A stretch of 64,000 nt of DNA from Thiobacillus denitrificans (lineage in GTDB: Bacteria; Pseudomonadota; Gammaproteobacteria; Burkholderiales; Thiobacillaceae): the NCBI GenBank assembly GCA_002343685.1, contig DDRS01000042.1:52852-116851 (forward strand), written 5' to 3'. A program made the position numbers and the translations under genes. Below are positions 44,465-52,513 of the stretch, in pieces. The notes beneath the pieces were generated by a model that made no database searches, had not been told where the DNA came from, and saw only the letters and a list, made by a program, of their open reading frames with translations. The first letter of the stretch is position 1. Each line of letters opens with the position of its first letter.

Positions 44465-45925
44465 TCAGAACTTGGTGCGCAGGCCCAGCGTAATCAGCGA
44501 ATGATCCTGATGGAAACCGCCCAGGGTGCGCGCTTCGCCGTCGAAGTAATGCGCGGCGACGTAGAGTTCGTACGGCTCCCAGCCCACGTAGCTGAGCTTG
44601 GGACTGAGATAGACATCGCGCACGTTGAAGCCGCTGGCGAAACGCAGTCCGGCTTTCCAGCGCCCCTGGCCGAAGTTCGTCTCGATCTCGCCGTTGGCGC
44701 CGTAGTATTCCTTCAGCTCGAGGATACTGCGGTCGGTCTGCAGCGCGTGCGCGACCAGTTGCAGGTTGACGCGGGTATCCGCACCGCCGGGAAAGAATTC
44801 CAATGCGCCGACCCAGTCGAGCGAATGCGTGGTGTCCATCACGGTCGTGGGCAGGGTCACCGGCACGTCCCCGGTGTAGCCGGCTTCCATGCGCCAGGTG
44901 AGGCCGTCGTGCTCGAGTTCCATGTCGGCGCCGACGAAGGTGTTGAACGGATGCACGGCGGTGAGCCTGAGCGCAGCCAAGTCGAGCCGGTAATACGGCA
45001 GCGACTGCCGGGTACGCGCGAGCGTCACGCCGAAATCGAAGGGGTCGCCGGTCTTGGTGAGTCGCAGGGCGCCGCCGCCGCTGCCATGCTCGTCCTCGTC
45101 GATGCGCGCGGCGCTGACCCAGGGGGTGGTGAGCGCAGGGTCGATGCCGATGATCTGGCCGGTGGTGCGGTTGACCGGGCTCCAGATGCTGGCCACATCC
45201 GGCAGCTGTGCGGCACGGAATACCGGCAGCCACACCGCATCCAGCTTGTAGTCGCCAAAATTCTGTTCCCAGCGGGTGGCGAGTTGCGCGCGGCGGCGGT
45301 CGGCCAGGTCGTCGAGGGCGAACCGGGTCAGGTCGACCCGGCTGACACGGTCGGCCAGCGGGATTTCATCGACGCGGCCCCAGATGATGGTCTGCGCGCC
45401 GAGGGTGAGGCGGGTGTCGCCGCTACGGTAGCGGACATAGGTGTCGCCGTAGTCGGCCAGCAGTTCGCGGTGGCTGGCCAGACCGCCATCCTGCGTCATG
45501 CCGTCGAGCCGCGCACCGGCGCGGAATTCCCAGTTGAGGCTGGGCTGCCACAGGACGTAGGCGCTCGTGCGCAGGGTGGAATAGGTATCGGCCTCGGGTG
45601 CGTCGGGCAGGCTGCCACCTTCCAGCAGCAGGTCGTCGATGCCGACCTTGAGCGAGGGCTGGAAGCCGCGTGCTTTCGGCTTGTGGCTGCGGGGGGGCGG
45701 AGGTGGCAGATCGTCGGCCGTGCTGGTGGATTGGGTACTGTCGGCAGGCGAGGGTTCGGCGGTTTGCGCGCGCGGTTTGCGCGTCGTGGTGCGTGGCGGT
45801 GGCAGATCGTCCGGTGCATCCTGCACGACGGCGCGCGGCGGTGGCAGGTCATCGGCCGCATGGGCGGGGAGGAGCACGGGCAGGGTGGCGAGCGGCAGGC
45901 TCAGGGTCAGCAACAGGTTTTTCAT
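44465..45925 (-). CDS. Outer-membrane beta-barrel protein with DDLPPP repeats
   Basis: A 486-residue protein with a signal peptide (LLTLSLPLATLPVLLPAHA), then a 60-residue Pro-rich spacer with three DDLPPP units, then a barrel-like domain of alternating strands ending LGLRTKF, a C-terminal Phe as for Bam-assembled proteins. It resembles DUF1302-type or alginate-export-type outer-membrane proteins found beside RND permeases. It starts on the stop of the LolA-like gene (ATGA) and ends 13 bp before the RND gene. Confidence 0.78.
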   Translation of the reverse strand: MKNLLLTLSLPLATLPVLLPAHAADDLPPPRAVVQDAPDDLPPPRTTTRKPRAQTAEPSPADSTQSTSTADDLPPPPPRSHKPKARGFQPSLKVGIDDLLLEGGSLPDAPEADTYSTLRTSAYVLWQPSLNWEFRAGARLDGMTQDGGLASHRELLADYGDTYVRYRSGDTRLTLGAQTIIWGRVDEIPLADRVSRVDLTRFALDDLADRRRAQLATRWEQNFGDYKLDAVWLPVFRAAQLPDVASIWSPVNRTTGQIIGIDPALTTPWVSAARIDEDEHGSGGGALRLTKTGDPFDFGVTLARTRQSLPYYRLDLAALRLTAVHPFNTFVGADMELEHDGLTWRMEAGYTGDVPVTLPTTVMDTTHSLDWVGALEFFPGGADTRVNLQLVAHALQTDRSILELKEYYGANGEIETNFGQGRWKAGLRFASGFNVRDVYLSPKLSYVGWEPYELYVAAHYFDGEARTLGGFHQDHSLITLGLRTKF

Positions 45926-46734
45926 GGGCGATATTCCGATTCCAGGCTTTCGTCGGCAAGGGCTTGCGAGGTGAAGAGTTTGGCGGGCAGTTTCTGGTCG
46001 TACAGCGCGGTATCGATCACCAGCCGGGTTTCGTGCCCGCTTTCCAGGTCGATCATGCGGCTGTCGGTGAGCGTCCAGTAGCCCTGGGTGCGTTTTTTGC
46101 TGCGCAGCAGCCAGCGCTTGCTGGGCGTGTTGCCGCTCTGCTCGAAATAATCCACGCGCTGCGGGATTGCGGTGGCGGGATCGATCCAGCTGATGCGTTT
46201 TTTGTACACCGAATCGTCGGGGGCCAGCGGTACGCTCTCGAGCACGTCACAGAGAATGCCGTTTTCGAGCTGCTTGCCGAGCAGGCGGTGGCGATCCTTC
46301 GAGGGTTTGCGTTCCTGCAGATCCTCGAAGTACAAGTCGGACCCGACGAAGCGTCCGCCCTTGCGGTCGCTGGAAATGCGGCGTACGCGGTCGAGCGCGG
46401 GTAGGTACAGCCATTGGTCGGTGCTGCCGTCGGCCTTGTCGATGCTGAGCAGGCCGGTTCCCGCGATGTCTTCAGGTTCAAGAAAACGGACCAGGTTGGC
46501 GGTTTCGCCGCGTGCCTTGTCGAGGCGGTAGGTGACCAGTTCGCGGATACGCGGCGCCCGGCCTTTTTCGGTAAGCACCATGCGGCCGAGCGTCGTGAGG
46601 TCGCGCCCGTTGGGACGGTCGTAGACGCGTTGTGCCAGATCGGACGCATCGTCGGCGCGGACGGCGGCGGCCCCGAGCATCAGCACGACCAGCAGCAGGA
46701 AACGAACCAGAGACGGCGGCGGAATGGATGACAT
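45922..46734 (-). CDS. Outer membrane lipoprotein-sorting (LolA-like) protein
   Basis: A 270-residue exported protein. Signal peptide VRFLLLVVLMLGAAAVRA, then a LolA/LolB-like half-barrel domain: RDLTTLGRMVLTEKGRAPRIRELVTYR, LVRFLEPEDIAGTGLLSI, WLYLPALDRVRRISSDRKGGRFVGSDLYFEDL, DVLESVPL. This PF17131-like group commonly accompanies RND exporters and probably ferries hydrophobic cargo across the periplasm. I use ATG 46734; an ATG at 46758 is possible. First gene of a tight three-gene operon. Confidence 0.85.
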   Translation of the reverse strand: MSSIPPPSLVRFLLLVVLMLGAAAVRADDASDLAQRVYDRPNGRDLTTLGRMVLTEKGRAPRIRELVTYRLDKARGETANLVRFLEPEDIAGTGLLSIDKADGSTDQWLYLPALDRVRRISSDRKGGRFVGSDLYFEDLQERKPSKDRHRLLGKQLENGILCDVLESVPLAPDDSVYKKRISWIDPATAIPQRVDYFEQSGNTPSKRWLLRSKKRTQGYWTLTDSRMIDLESGHETRLVIDTALYDQKLPAKLFTSQALADESLESEYRP

Positions 46735-46879
46735 GTGATTTCCGGGTGAGCAACGCATACCAACGGCTTAGTCAGCCCGAACTTTACCGCAAAACCCGCT
46801 GCGCTCCCCAGCCCGGGGGTGCTGGATTTCGCGCTCGCAATATGATAAAAAGACATCGTTATCTGATGGTGGTGCCTCC

Positions 46880-48250
46880 ATGACTTCGACTCTTCTGGAA
46901 CTGCTCCAGAAATACAGCGTACCCGGCCCCCGTTATACGTCCTATCCGACTGCGCCGTATTTCCGCACGGGCTTCAGCGAGACGGACTGGACCGATGAGC
47001 TGGCTGCGGCATCCCCTGACCGCGGGTTGTCGCTGTACGCCCACATCCCCTTCTGCGATACGCTCTGCCACTTCTGCGGCTGCAACATGGTGGCGACGCG
47101 CGACTACAGCAAGACCCAGCCCTATCTGGCCTACCTCGACCAGGAAATGGCGCATACGGCGCAGCGGGTGGATCCCGGCCGCCTGGTTCGCCAATTGCAT
47201 TGGGGCGGCGGTACGCCCACTTACCTGAATCCCGGCGATATTCGCCGCCTGATGGACATGATGCGCCGGCACTTCACGCTGGCTGCCGACGCCGAGATCA
47301 GCTGCGAGATCGACCCGCGCGAGTTGACGCGCGAGCATCTGGTGGCATTGCGCGAATCCGGCTTCAATCGCGTCTCGTTCGGCGTGCAGGACATGGATCC
47401 GGCGGTGCAGCAAGCTGTGAACCGCATCCAGTCGCAGACCCTGATCCAGCAAGTGCTCGACTGGTCACGCGAGCTGGGATTCTCCAGCATCAATCTGGAT
47501 CTGATCGTGGGACTGCCGAAACAGACGGTCGCCAGCTTCCGCCATACACTGGAACAGGTCACCGAATGGTCGCCGGATCGCCTGGCGGTGTTTGCGTATG
47601 CCCATGTGCCATGGCTGAAGAAGCACCAGCGCCTGATCAAGGAAGAGGACCTGCCGGATTCCGCGACGCGTCTCGGCCTGCAGCAGGCGGTGAACGAGAT
47701 GCTGGGCGCAGTGGGTTACGTCAACATCGGCCTCGACCACTTCGCCCGTCCGGACGACGAGCTGGTACGCGCGCAGCAGAACAAGACGCTATGGCGCAAT
47801 TTCCAGGGCTATACCACGCACAAGGACTGCGACATCCTGGCCTTTGGCGTCTCCAGCATCAGCCAGACGGCCGACGTGTACATGCAGAACGAGAAGAATC
47901 TCAAGCGCTATCAGGAGCGCATCGCAGCAACCGGCCTGGCCGTCGAGCGCGGCCTTAGGCTCACGCGCGACGACCAGATCCGACGCGACGCGATCACGCG
48001 CGTGATGTGCGACCTGGAACTCGACTTTGCGGCCTTCGACCAGGAATGGGACATTGCCTTCACCGATTATTTCGCCGATGCACTGGCCGATCTGCACCCG
48101 CTCGCCGACGACGGGCTGGTCATGGTTGCGTCGGACCGGATCAGCGTCACCCCGCGCGGCCGGCTGTTCCTGCGCAACATCGGCATGTGCTTCGACCGCT
48201 ATCTGAAGGAAACCGCCAGCACGCAGCCCCGTTATTCGCGTACCGCCTGA
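46880..48250 (+). CDS. hemN: Oxygen-independent coproporphyrinogen III oxidase
   Basis: A radical-SAM enzyme that decarboxylates coproporphyrinogen III for heme synthesis without oxygen. The 456-residue product has the cluster motif C59-DTL-C63-HF-C66-G-C, HWGGGTPTYL, SFGVQDMDPAVQQAVNR and LDLIVGLPKQT. True HemN (not HemW) is indicated by the length and GPRYTSYPTAPYF start. It faces the cbb3 oxidase cluster, fitting low-oxygen growth. No convincing FNR box was seen upstream. Confidence 0.94.
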   Translation: MTSTLLELLQKYSVPGPRYTSYPTAPYFRTGFSETDWTDELAAASPDRGLSLYAHIPFCDTLCHFCGCNMVATRDYSKTQPYLAYLDQEMAHTAQRVDPGRLVRQLHWGGGTPTYLNPGDIRRLMDMMRRHFTLAADAEISCEIDPRELTREHLVALRESGFNRVSFGVQDMDPAVQQAVNRIQSQTLIQQVLDWSRELGFSSINLDLIVGLPKQTVASFRHTLEQVTEWSPDRLAVFAYAHVPWLKKHQRLIKEEDLPDSATRLGLQQAVNEMLGAVGYVNIGLDHFARPDDELVRAQQNKTLWRNFQGYTTHKDCDILAFGVSSISQTADVYMQNEKNLKRYQERIAATGLAVERGLRLTRDDQIRRDAITRVMCDLELDFAAFDQEWDIAFTDYFADALADLHPLADDGLVMVASDRISVTPRGRLFLRNIGMCFDRYLKETASTQPRYSRTA

Positions 48251-48283
48251 GTCCGGGGCGGCCGCGCACGCAGCCGAAGGGAA

Positions 48284-48583
48284 TCAGCAGCAGCCACTGC
48301 CATCATCACGCTTGGGACAGCCCTCGGGCCGGTTGCGCGGCGGCAAGGGGCAGCGGTTGATTTCATCCGCGCCACGCTGGAAATAGCAGGTCATCGCGCT
48401 GGATGCGATACCCAGCAGCCAGAACACGAAGAAGCCGATGGTATAGGCGGCGAGGCGCTGCTCGATCACCGCTTCGCCGTGGTACATGATCTCCAGCGGA
48501 TCGAACAAGGTGGTGAAGACGATGTCGGCCATGCCGGCCACAAGGAAGGACGGCCACAGAATGTGGATCAGGCGCTGCATCAT
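48284..48583 (-). CDS. Small membrane protein near cbb3 oxidase genes
   Basis: A 99-residue protein with two predicted helices (LWPSFLVAGMADIVFTTLF and YTIGFFVFWLLGIASSAMTCYF) and a Cys-rich tail CPKRDDGSGCC. GAGGAG lies 6 nt upstream of ATG 48583. It is last in the same-strand run after ccoNOQPGH and the DUF3149 gene. I do not recognise a named family; the position suggests a role in oxidase assembly or as an accessory subunit (inference). Confidence 0.7.
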   Translation of the reverse strand: MMQRLIHILWPSFLVAGMADIVFTTLFDPLEIMYHGEAVIEQRLAAYTIGFFVFWLLGIASSAMTCYFQRGADEINRCPLPPRNRPEGCPKRDDGSGCC

Positions 48584-48608
48584 GGCGTACTCCTCGTCTG
48601 GGTGGACG

Positions 48609-48743
48609 TCATTCTTCGGGATTGTTCATCTTGCGCTTGTACCAGACCATCAGGTAGATCGCCATGCCGATGATGAAGAGGATGGTAAACAGGCTCAAGA
48701 GGCCGATCGGGCTGCTGAATAGCAGATTGAGTACAACGTCCAT
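48609..48743 (-). CDS. Small DUF3149-like membrane protein
   Basis: A 44-residue single-helix protein, LLFSSPIGLLSLFTILFIIG, with a basic end KRKMNNPEE. The SSPIGLLSL opening fits DUF3149. ATG 48743 has GGGAG 8 nt upstream. It follows the FixH gene directly (1-bp gap). Function unknown; small one-helix proteins are common in cbb3 gene clusters. Confidence 0.7.
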   Translation of the reverse strand: MDVVLNLLFSSPIGLLSLFTILFIIGMAIYLMVWYKRKMNNPEE

Positions 48744-48744
48744 T

Positions 48745-49272
48745 TTATTCTCCCTGTGGTTGATGAACGGCTGAATCGGATGACAGCGTGATGGCTTGCT
48801 TGAATGGGGAATGCAGCACGCCGGCAAGGCGCCAGGTGGATGCGGCATCGGTCAGCTGGGCATGCCATTTCCCGTCGGGCATGGCGGGAAGCGTGGCGCG
48901 ATAGCGACTGCCGCCGGCGTGATGCAAGGTGAGCGTGTGATCCATGCCCTGGTGCGTGGGATGGGCCAGGGTGAGGGTCAATTGGTCGGGATAGGTCGTC
49001 AGATGACCGGTCAGCGTGAGCACCAGCGCGCCATCCTCGTTTTTCACGGTGGCGGCGAGCGCCAGGGCGTGAGCGGCATCGTCGCGCTCCAGCGTCTGGT
49101 TGATGGCGAGCCCCTCCTTGTAATAATCGCCCACCACCAGCCCGTCGGCGCTCTGGTAGGCAATCCACACGGTAGTCAGTCCGGCGGCGACTGCCGTAGC
49201 GGGCAGGCTCATGAGGAACCAGGGCCAGGGTTCGCGATACCAGGGTTTGGCATGAAGGGCTGTATTCGTCAT
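48745..49272 (-). CDS. ccoH: FixH family protein
   Basis: A 175-residue membrane-anchored protein required in related bacteria for cbb3 oxidase assembly. One N-terminal helix (PWPWFLMSLPATAVAAGLTTVWIA) with the FixH signature SADGLVVGDYYKEGLAINQTL, then a periplasmic beta domain. It lies directly after ccoG in the operon, as expected. Confidence 0.87.
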   Translation of the reverse strand: MTNTALHAKPWYREPWPWFLMSLPATAVAAGLTTVWIAYQSADGLVVGDYYKEGLAINQTLERDDAAHALALAATVKNEDGALVLTLTGHLTTYPDQLTLTLAHPTHQGMDHTLTLHHAGGSRYRATLPAMPDGKWHAQLTDAASTWRLAGVLHSPFKQAITLSSDSAVHQPQGE

Positions 49273-49290
49273 GGCGCCGTGCCTCGCAAT

Positions 49291-50706
49291 CTAACGGTTG
49301 AAGAACTTGGTAGCGACGTCCTGTCTGATGCGCGGGTCGTCGGTGGCTTGTATCGTGAACGTGATGGCGATCGAGCGGCCCTTCAGTTCTTCGGGGTCGG
49401 CTGTCAGGCTGACGGGAATGTCGATGGTCTGCAAAGGCGCGGCCGCGATATCGCGCGTGGCGGTCGTGACCCGAAGATCTTCGATGCCATGTGCCTGGAT
49501 CGTATAGCGGTGAGCCTGGCCGTCCTTGTTGATGATCTGCAGGCGATAGACGTTCTCGATCAAGCCGTCGTCGGTTTCCTTCGACAGCGCCACGCGGTCG
49601 CGCACCACGCCGACGTTGAGCGGCACGCGGGTGGCGAGGCTATAGAGGAACGCACCGGCGATCAGCGTCAGCAGCACGGTGTAGATGATGGTGCGCGGAC
49701 GGAGGATGTGCCTGACGATGCCGGCGTCCGGGTATTTCCCTTTCACCACGTTTTCCGTCGTGTAGCGGATCAGGCCGCGCGGGTAGCCCATCTTGTCCAT
49801 GATCTGGTCGCAGCCGTCGATGCAGGCGGCGCAACCGATGCATTCGTACTGCAGGCCATTGCGGATGTCGATGCCGGTGGGGCAGACCTGTACGCAGACA
49901 TTGCAGTCGACGCAGGTGCCGAGCCCGGCTGCCTTGTAGTCGGCTTTCTTGCTCCGTGGGCCGCGTGGCTCGCCGAGGGAGCTGTCGTAGGTCACGGTCA
50001 GCGTGTCGGAGTCGAACATCACGCTCTGGAAGCGCGCGTACGGACACATGTACTTGCATACCTGCTCGCGCATGAAACCGGCGTTGCCCCAGGTGGCAAA
50101 GGCGTAGAACAGGATCCAGAAGGTTTCCCACGGACCGAGGTTGGCTTGAATCGTCTCGGCCGCCAGCGTCTGGATCGGAGTGAAATACCCGACGAAGGTG
50201 AAGCCCGTCCACAACGCGATCACGAACCAGACAGCGTGCTTGAGTCCGCGCTTCTTCAGCTTGTTGGCGTTCCACGGCGACTGGTCGAGCTTCCTGCGCG
50301 CGAGATGGTCGCCTTCCAGCCAGTTTTCCACCCACATGAAAATCTCGGTGTACACGGTCTGCGGGCAGGCGTAGCCGCACCATAGTCGCCCGGCCACCGC
50401 GGTAAACAGGAACAGCGAGAGTGCCGAGAGGATCAGCAGGCCGGTGAGGTAGACGAAATCCTGTGGCCAGAACACCAGGCCGAAGATGTAGAACTTGCGC
50501 GCGGCCAGATCGAACAGCACCGCCTGCCGGTGGTCCCATTGCAGCCAGGGCATGCCGTAGTAGAGGGTCTGGGTCAGCAGTACCAGCGCGACACGCCAGT
50601 TGGCGAATACGCCATGGACCGCGCGCGGCTGGATCTTCTGCCGGATTGCATAGAGCTGCTGCTCGGTTGCTGCGTCGGTGGTGGCTGATGGCTTGTCGTT
50701 GGTCAC
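49291..50706 (-). CDS. ccoG: Cytochrome c oxidase accessory protein CcoG
   Basis: A polytopic membrane ferredoxin-like protein implicated in copper reduction for cbb3 oxidase assembly. It has several helices, then two 4Fe-4S motifs (CVDCNVCVQVCPTG and CIGCAACIDGC) and a periplasmic Ig-like C-terminal domain. I chose GTG 50706 (471 residues), with GGA 9 nt upstream; a TTG at 50739 would start inside a strong hairpin. Confidence 0.92.
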   Translation of the reverse strand: MTNDKPSATTDAATEQQLYAIRQKIQPRAVHGVFANWRVALVLLTQTLYYGMPWLQWDHRQAVLFDLAARKFYIFGLVFWPQDFVYLTGLLILSALSLFLFTAVAGRLWCGYACPQTVYTEIFMWVENWLEGDHLARRKLDQSPWNANKLKKRGLKHAVWFVIALWTGFTFVGYFTPIQTLAAETIQANLGPWETFWILFYAFATWGNAGFMREQVCKYMCPYARFQSVMFDSDTLTVTYDSSLGEPRGPRSKKADYKAAGLGTCVDCNVCVQVCPTGIDIRNGLQYECIGCAACIDGCDQIMDKMGYPRGLIRYTTENVVKGKYPDAGIVRHILRPRTIIYTVLLTLIAGAFLYSLATRVPLNVGVVRDRVALSKETDDGLIENVYRLQIINKDGQAHRYTIQAHGIEDLRVTTATRDIAAAPLQTIDIPVSLTADPEELKGRSIAITFTIQATDDPRIRQDVATKFFNR

Positions 50707-50727
50707 TGCGTTTGTCCGTGAAAGTCT

Positions 50728-50785
50728 GAGCCGCTTCAACGTACTGGAACAATACGTTCAAGCGGCTCGCCGGGTTACCCCGGCG
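50728..50785 (-). promoter_or_regulatory. Two tandem hairpins between ccoP and ccoG
   Basis: The first is a 16-bp stem with one mismatch (50728-50743 with 50753-50768); the second a 7-bp GC stem (50768-50774 with 50779-50785). No T tract follows on the minus strand, so they are more likely an RNA processing or stability element, or a partial terminator setting ccoG levels below ccoNOQP, than a full terminator. Confidence 0.6.
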
Positions 50786-50799
50786 AAAGCCGTTATTGC

Positions 50800-51720
50800 T
50801 TACTGCTTCTGCGACAACCCATACACATAGGCGGCCAGCAGGTGCAGCTTGGCTTCCTTGTTGGACGTGGTGCCGAGCGTCTGGGTCAGGGCAGGCATGA
50901 CCCCGTTGCGTCCCTTGCTGATGGTCTCGATGATCGTGGCCTCGCTGCCGCCATACAGCCATACCTTGTCGGTGAGATTGGGCGCGCCCAGCGCCTTCAT
51001 GCCGGTGCCGTCCGGCATGTGGCAGGCGGCGCAGTTCTCGGCAAATTTCGCTTTGCCTGCCTCGGCCAGAGCGGCATCGTGTTTGCGGCCCGACAGCGAG
51101 AGCACATAGTTGGCCACTTGCTTCACGCCTTGTGCACCGAGGATCGGTTCCCATGCCGGCATCACCCCGGCACGGCCGTTGGTGATGGTGGCCACGATGG
51201 TGTCGGGTTCGCCACCATAGAGCCAGTCGTTGTCGGTCAGGTTAGGGAAGCCCTTGGCACCCATGGCATCGGAGCCGTGGCACTGCGAGCAGTAGGTCAG
51301 GAACAGGTGCTTGCCGATGGCGCGCGCGTTCGGGTCGGCCGCCACGGTGGCGACATCCTGCTTCATGAAGCCGGCATACATCGGCTGGAACTTGGCTTCG
51401 GCGGCTTTCACCTCGGCCTGGTATTCCCCTTTGGACGTCCAGCCCAGCAAACCGGCGAAATTGCCCAGTCCCGGCCACAAGGCCAGGTAGCCCAGCCCGA
51501 AAATCATGGTGCCGTAGAACAGCCCCAGCCACCAGCGCGGCAGAGGATTATTGAGGTCCTGCAAGTCGCCGTCCCAGGTATGTTCCATGAGCTCGGCCTT
51601 CTCGCCGGGCGCAAACTTGCGGGTGGTCTGCGATTTGAGAAATACCCAGGTGCCGAGGATGCTCACCAGGGTCAGGACGCTGATGTAAATCGGCCAGAAG
51701 CCGCTTGTGAAATCGCTCAT
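50800..51720 (-). CDS. ccoP: cbb3 oxidase diheme cytochrome c subunit
   Basis: The 306-residue CcoP subunit passes electrons into the oxidase. Two N-terminal helices (FWPIYISVLTLVSILGTWVFL and LGLFYGTMIFGLGYLALWPG), then two cytochrome c domains with CSQCH and CAACH heme-binding motifs and the matching distal Met regions (AGVMPAW and NGVMPAL). Its ATG overlaps the ccoQ stop. Confidence 0.96.
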   Translation of the reverse strand: MSDFTSGFWPIYISVLTLVSILGTWVFLKSQTTRKFAPGEKAELMEHTWDGDLQDLNNPLPRWWLGLFYGTMIFGLGYLALWPGLGNFAGLLGWTSKGEYQAEVKAAEAKFQPMYAGFMKQDVATVAADPNARAIGKHLFLTYCSQCHGSDAMGAKGFPNLTDNDWLYGGEPDTIVATITNGRAGVMPAWEPILGAQGVKQVANYVLSLSGRKHDAALAEAGKAKFAENCAACHMPDGTGMKALGAPNLTDKVWLYGGSEATIIETISKGRNGVMPALTQTLGTTSNKEAKLHLLAAYVYGLSQKQ

Positions 51721-51887
51721 TGCTTGTCTCCTTGTTTGGCGGGCAGGTCGTCGTCATCCTCGAAAGGCAGTCTGGCGTCCTCTTCGAAGCGCTGCTTGTT
51801 GCGCGTGCTGAAGGCCCACCAGACGATGCCGATGAACACTACGATGAAGGCGACCGTAATGATGCCGCTGAGAGTTCCGCTGTCCAT
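51717..51887 (-). CDS. ccoQ: cbb3 oxidase small subunit CcoQ
   Basis: A 56-residue one-helix protein: SGIITVAFIVVFIGIVWWAFS followed by an acidic tail (FEEDARLPFEDDDDL). CcoQ stabilises the complex, especially under oxygen. It sits between ccoO and ccoP with an ATGA overlap into ccoP, the standard place. Confidence 0.9.
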   Translation of the reverse strand: MDSGTLSGIITVAFIVVFIGIVWWAFSTRNKQRFEEDARLPFEDDDDLPAKQGDKQ

Positions 51888-51894
51888 GCCGGTC

Positions 51895-52500
51895 TCAGTT
51901 CTTCGGGGCGTGGGTGCCGAGCACCTGCAGGTAGGCAATGACGGCATCAAGCTCGGTCTTGCCTTGGAGTGCCGCGGGTGCCTCGGCGATTTCCTGCTCG
52001 GTGTAGCCGTGGCCGACGATGTCCAGCGTACGCATCTTGGCCTGGATGCCGGTGTCCTTGAGCGGACGGTCAAGCCAGGGGTAGGCGGGCATGATGGATT
52101 CCGGCACCACGTCGCGCGGGTTCATCAGGTGCGCGACCTGCCAGGCGTCCGAATAACGACCGCCGACACGTGCCAGGTCGGGACCGGTGCGCTTGGAACC
52201 CCACAGGAAGGGGCGGTCGTAGACATATTCGCCGGCCACCGAATAGTGGCCGTAGCGTTCGGTCTCGGCGCGGAACGGACGGATCATCTGCGAATGGCAG
52301 CCGACGCAACCTTCGCGGATGTAGATGTCGCGCCCCATCAGCTGCAGTGCCGTGTAGGGCTTCAGGCCTTCAACCGGTGTGGTGGTGGAGGTCTGGAAGA
52401 ACAGCGGCACGATCTGCACCAGGCCGCCGACGCTGACGATGAGGATGGTCAGCACGATCAGCAGACCGAGGTTCTTTTCGATATTTTCATGCGAAATCAT
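51895..52500 (-). CDS. ccoO: cbb3 oxidase monoheme cytochrome c subunit
   Basis: A 201-residue membrane-anchored cytochrome. N-terminal helix (LGLLIVLTILIVSVGGLVQIV), heme-binding CVGCHSQMIRPF and distal region ESIMPAYPWLD. ATG 52500 begins MISHENIEKN, the family start. Between ccoN and ccoQ. Confidence 0.96.
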   Translation of the reverse strand: MISHENIEKNLGLLIVLTILIVSVGGLVQIVPLFFQTSTTTPVEGLKPYTALQLMGRDIYIREGCVGCHSQMIRPFRAETERYGHYSVAGEYVYDRPFLWGSKRTGPDLARVGGRYSDAWQVAHLMNPRDVVPESIMPAYPWLDRPLKDTGIQAKMRTLDIVGHGYTEQEIAEAPAALQGKTELDAVIAYLQVLGTHAPKN

Positions 52501-52513
52501 GTTCGGTCTCCTA

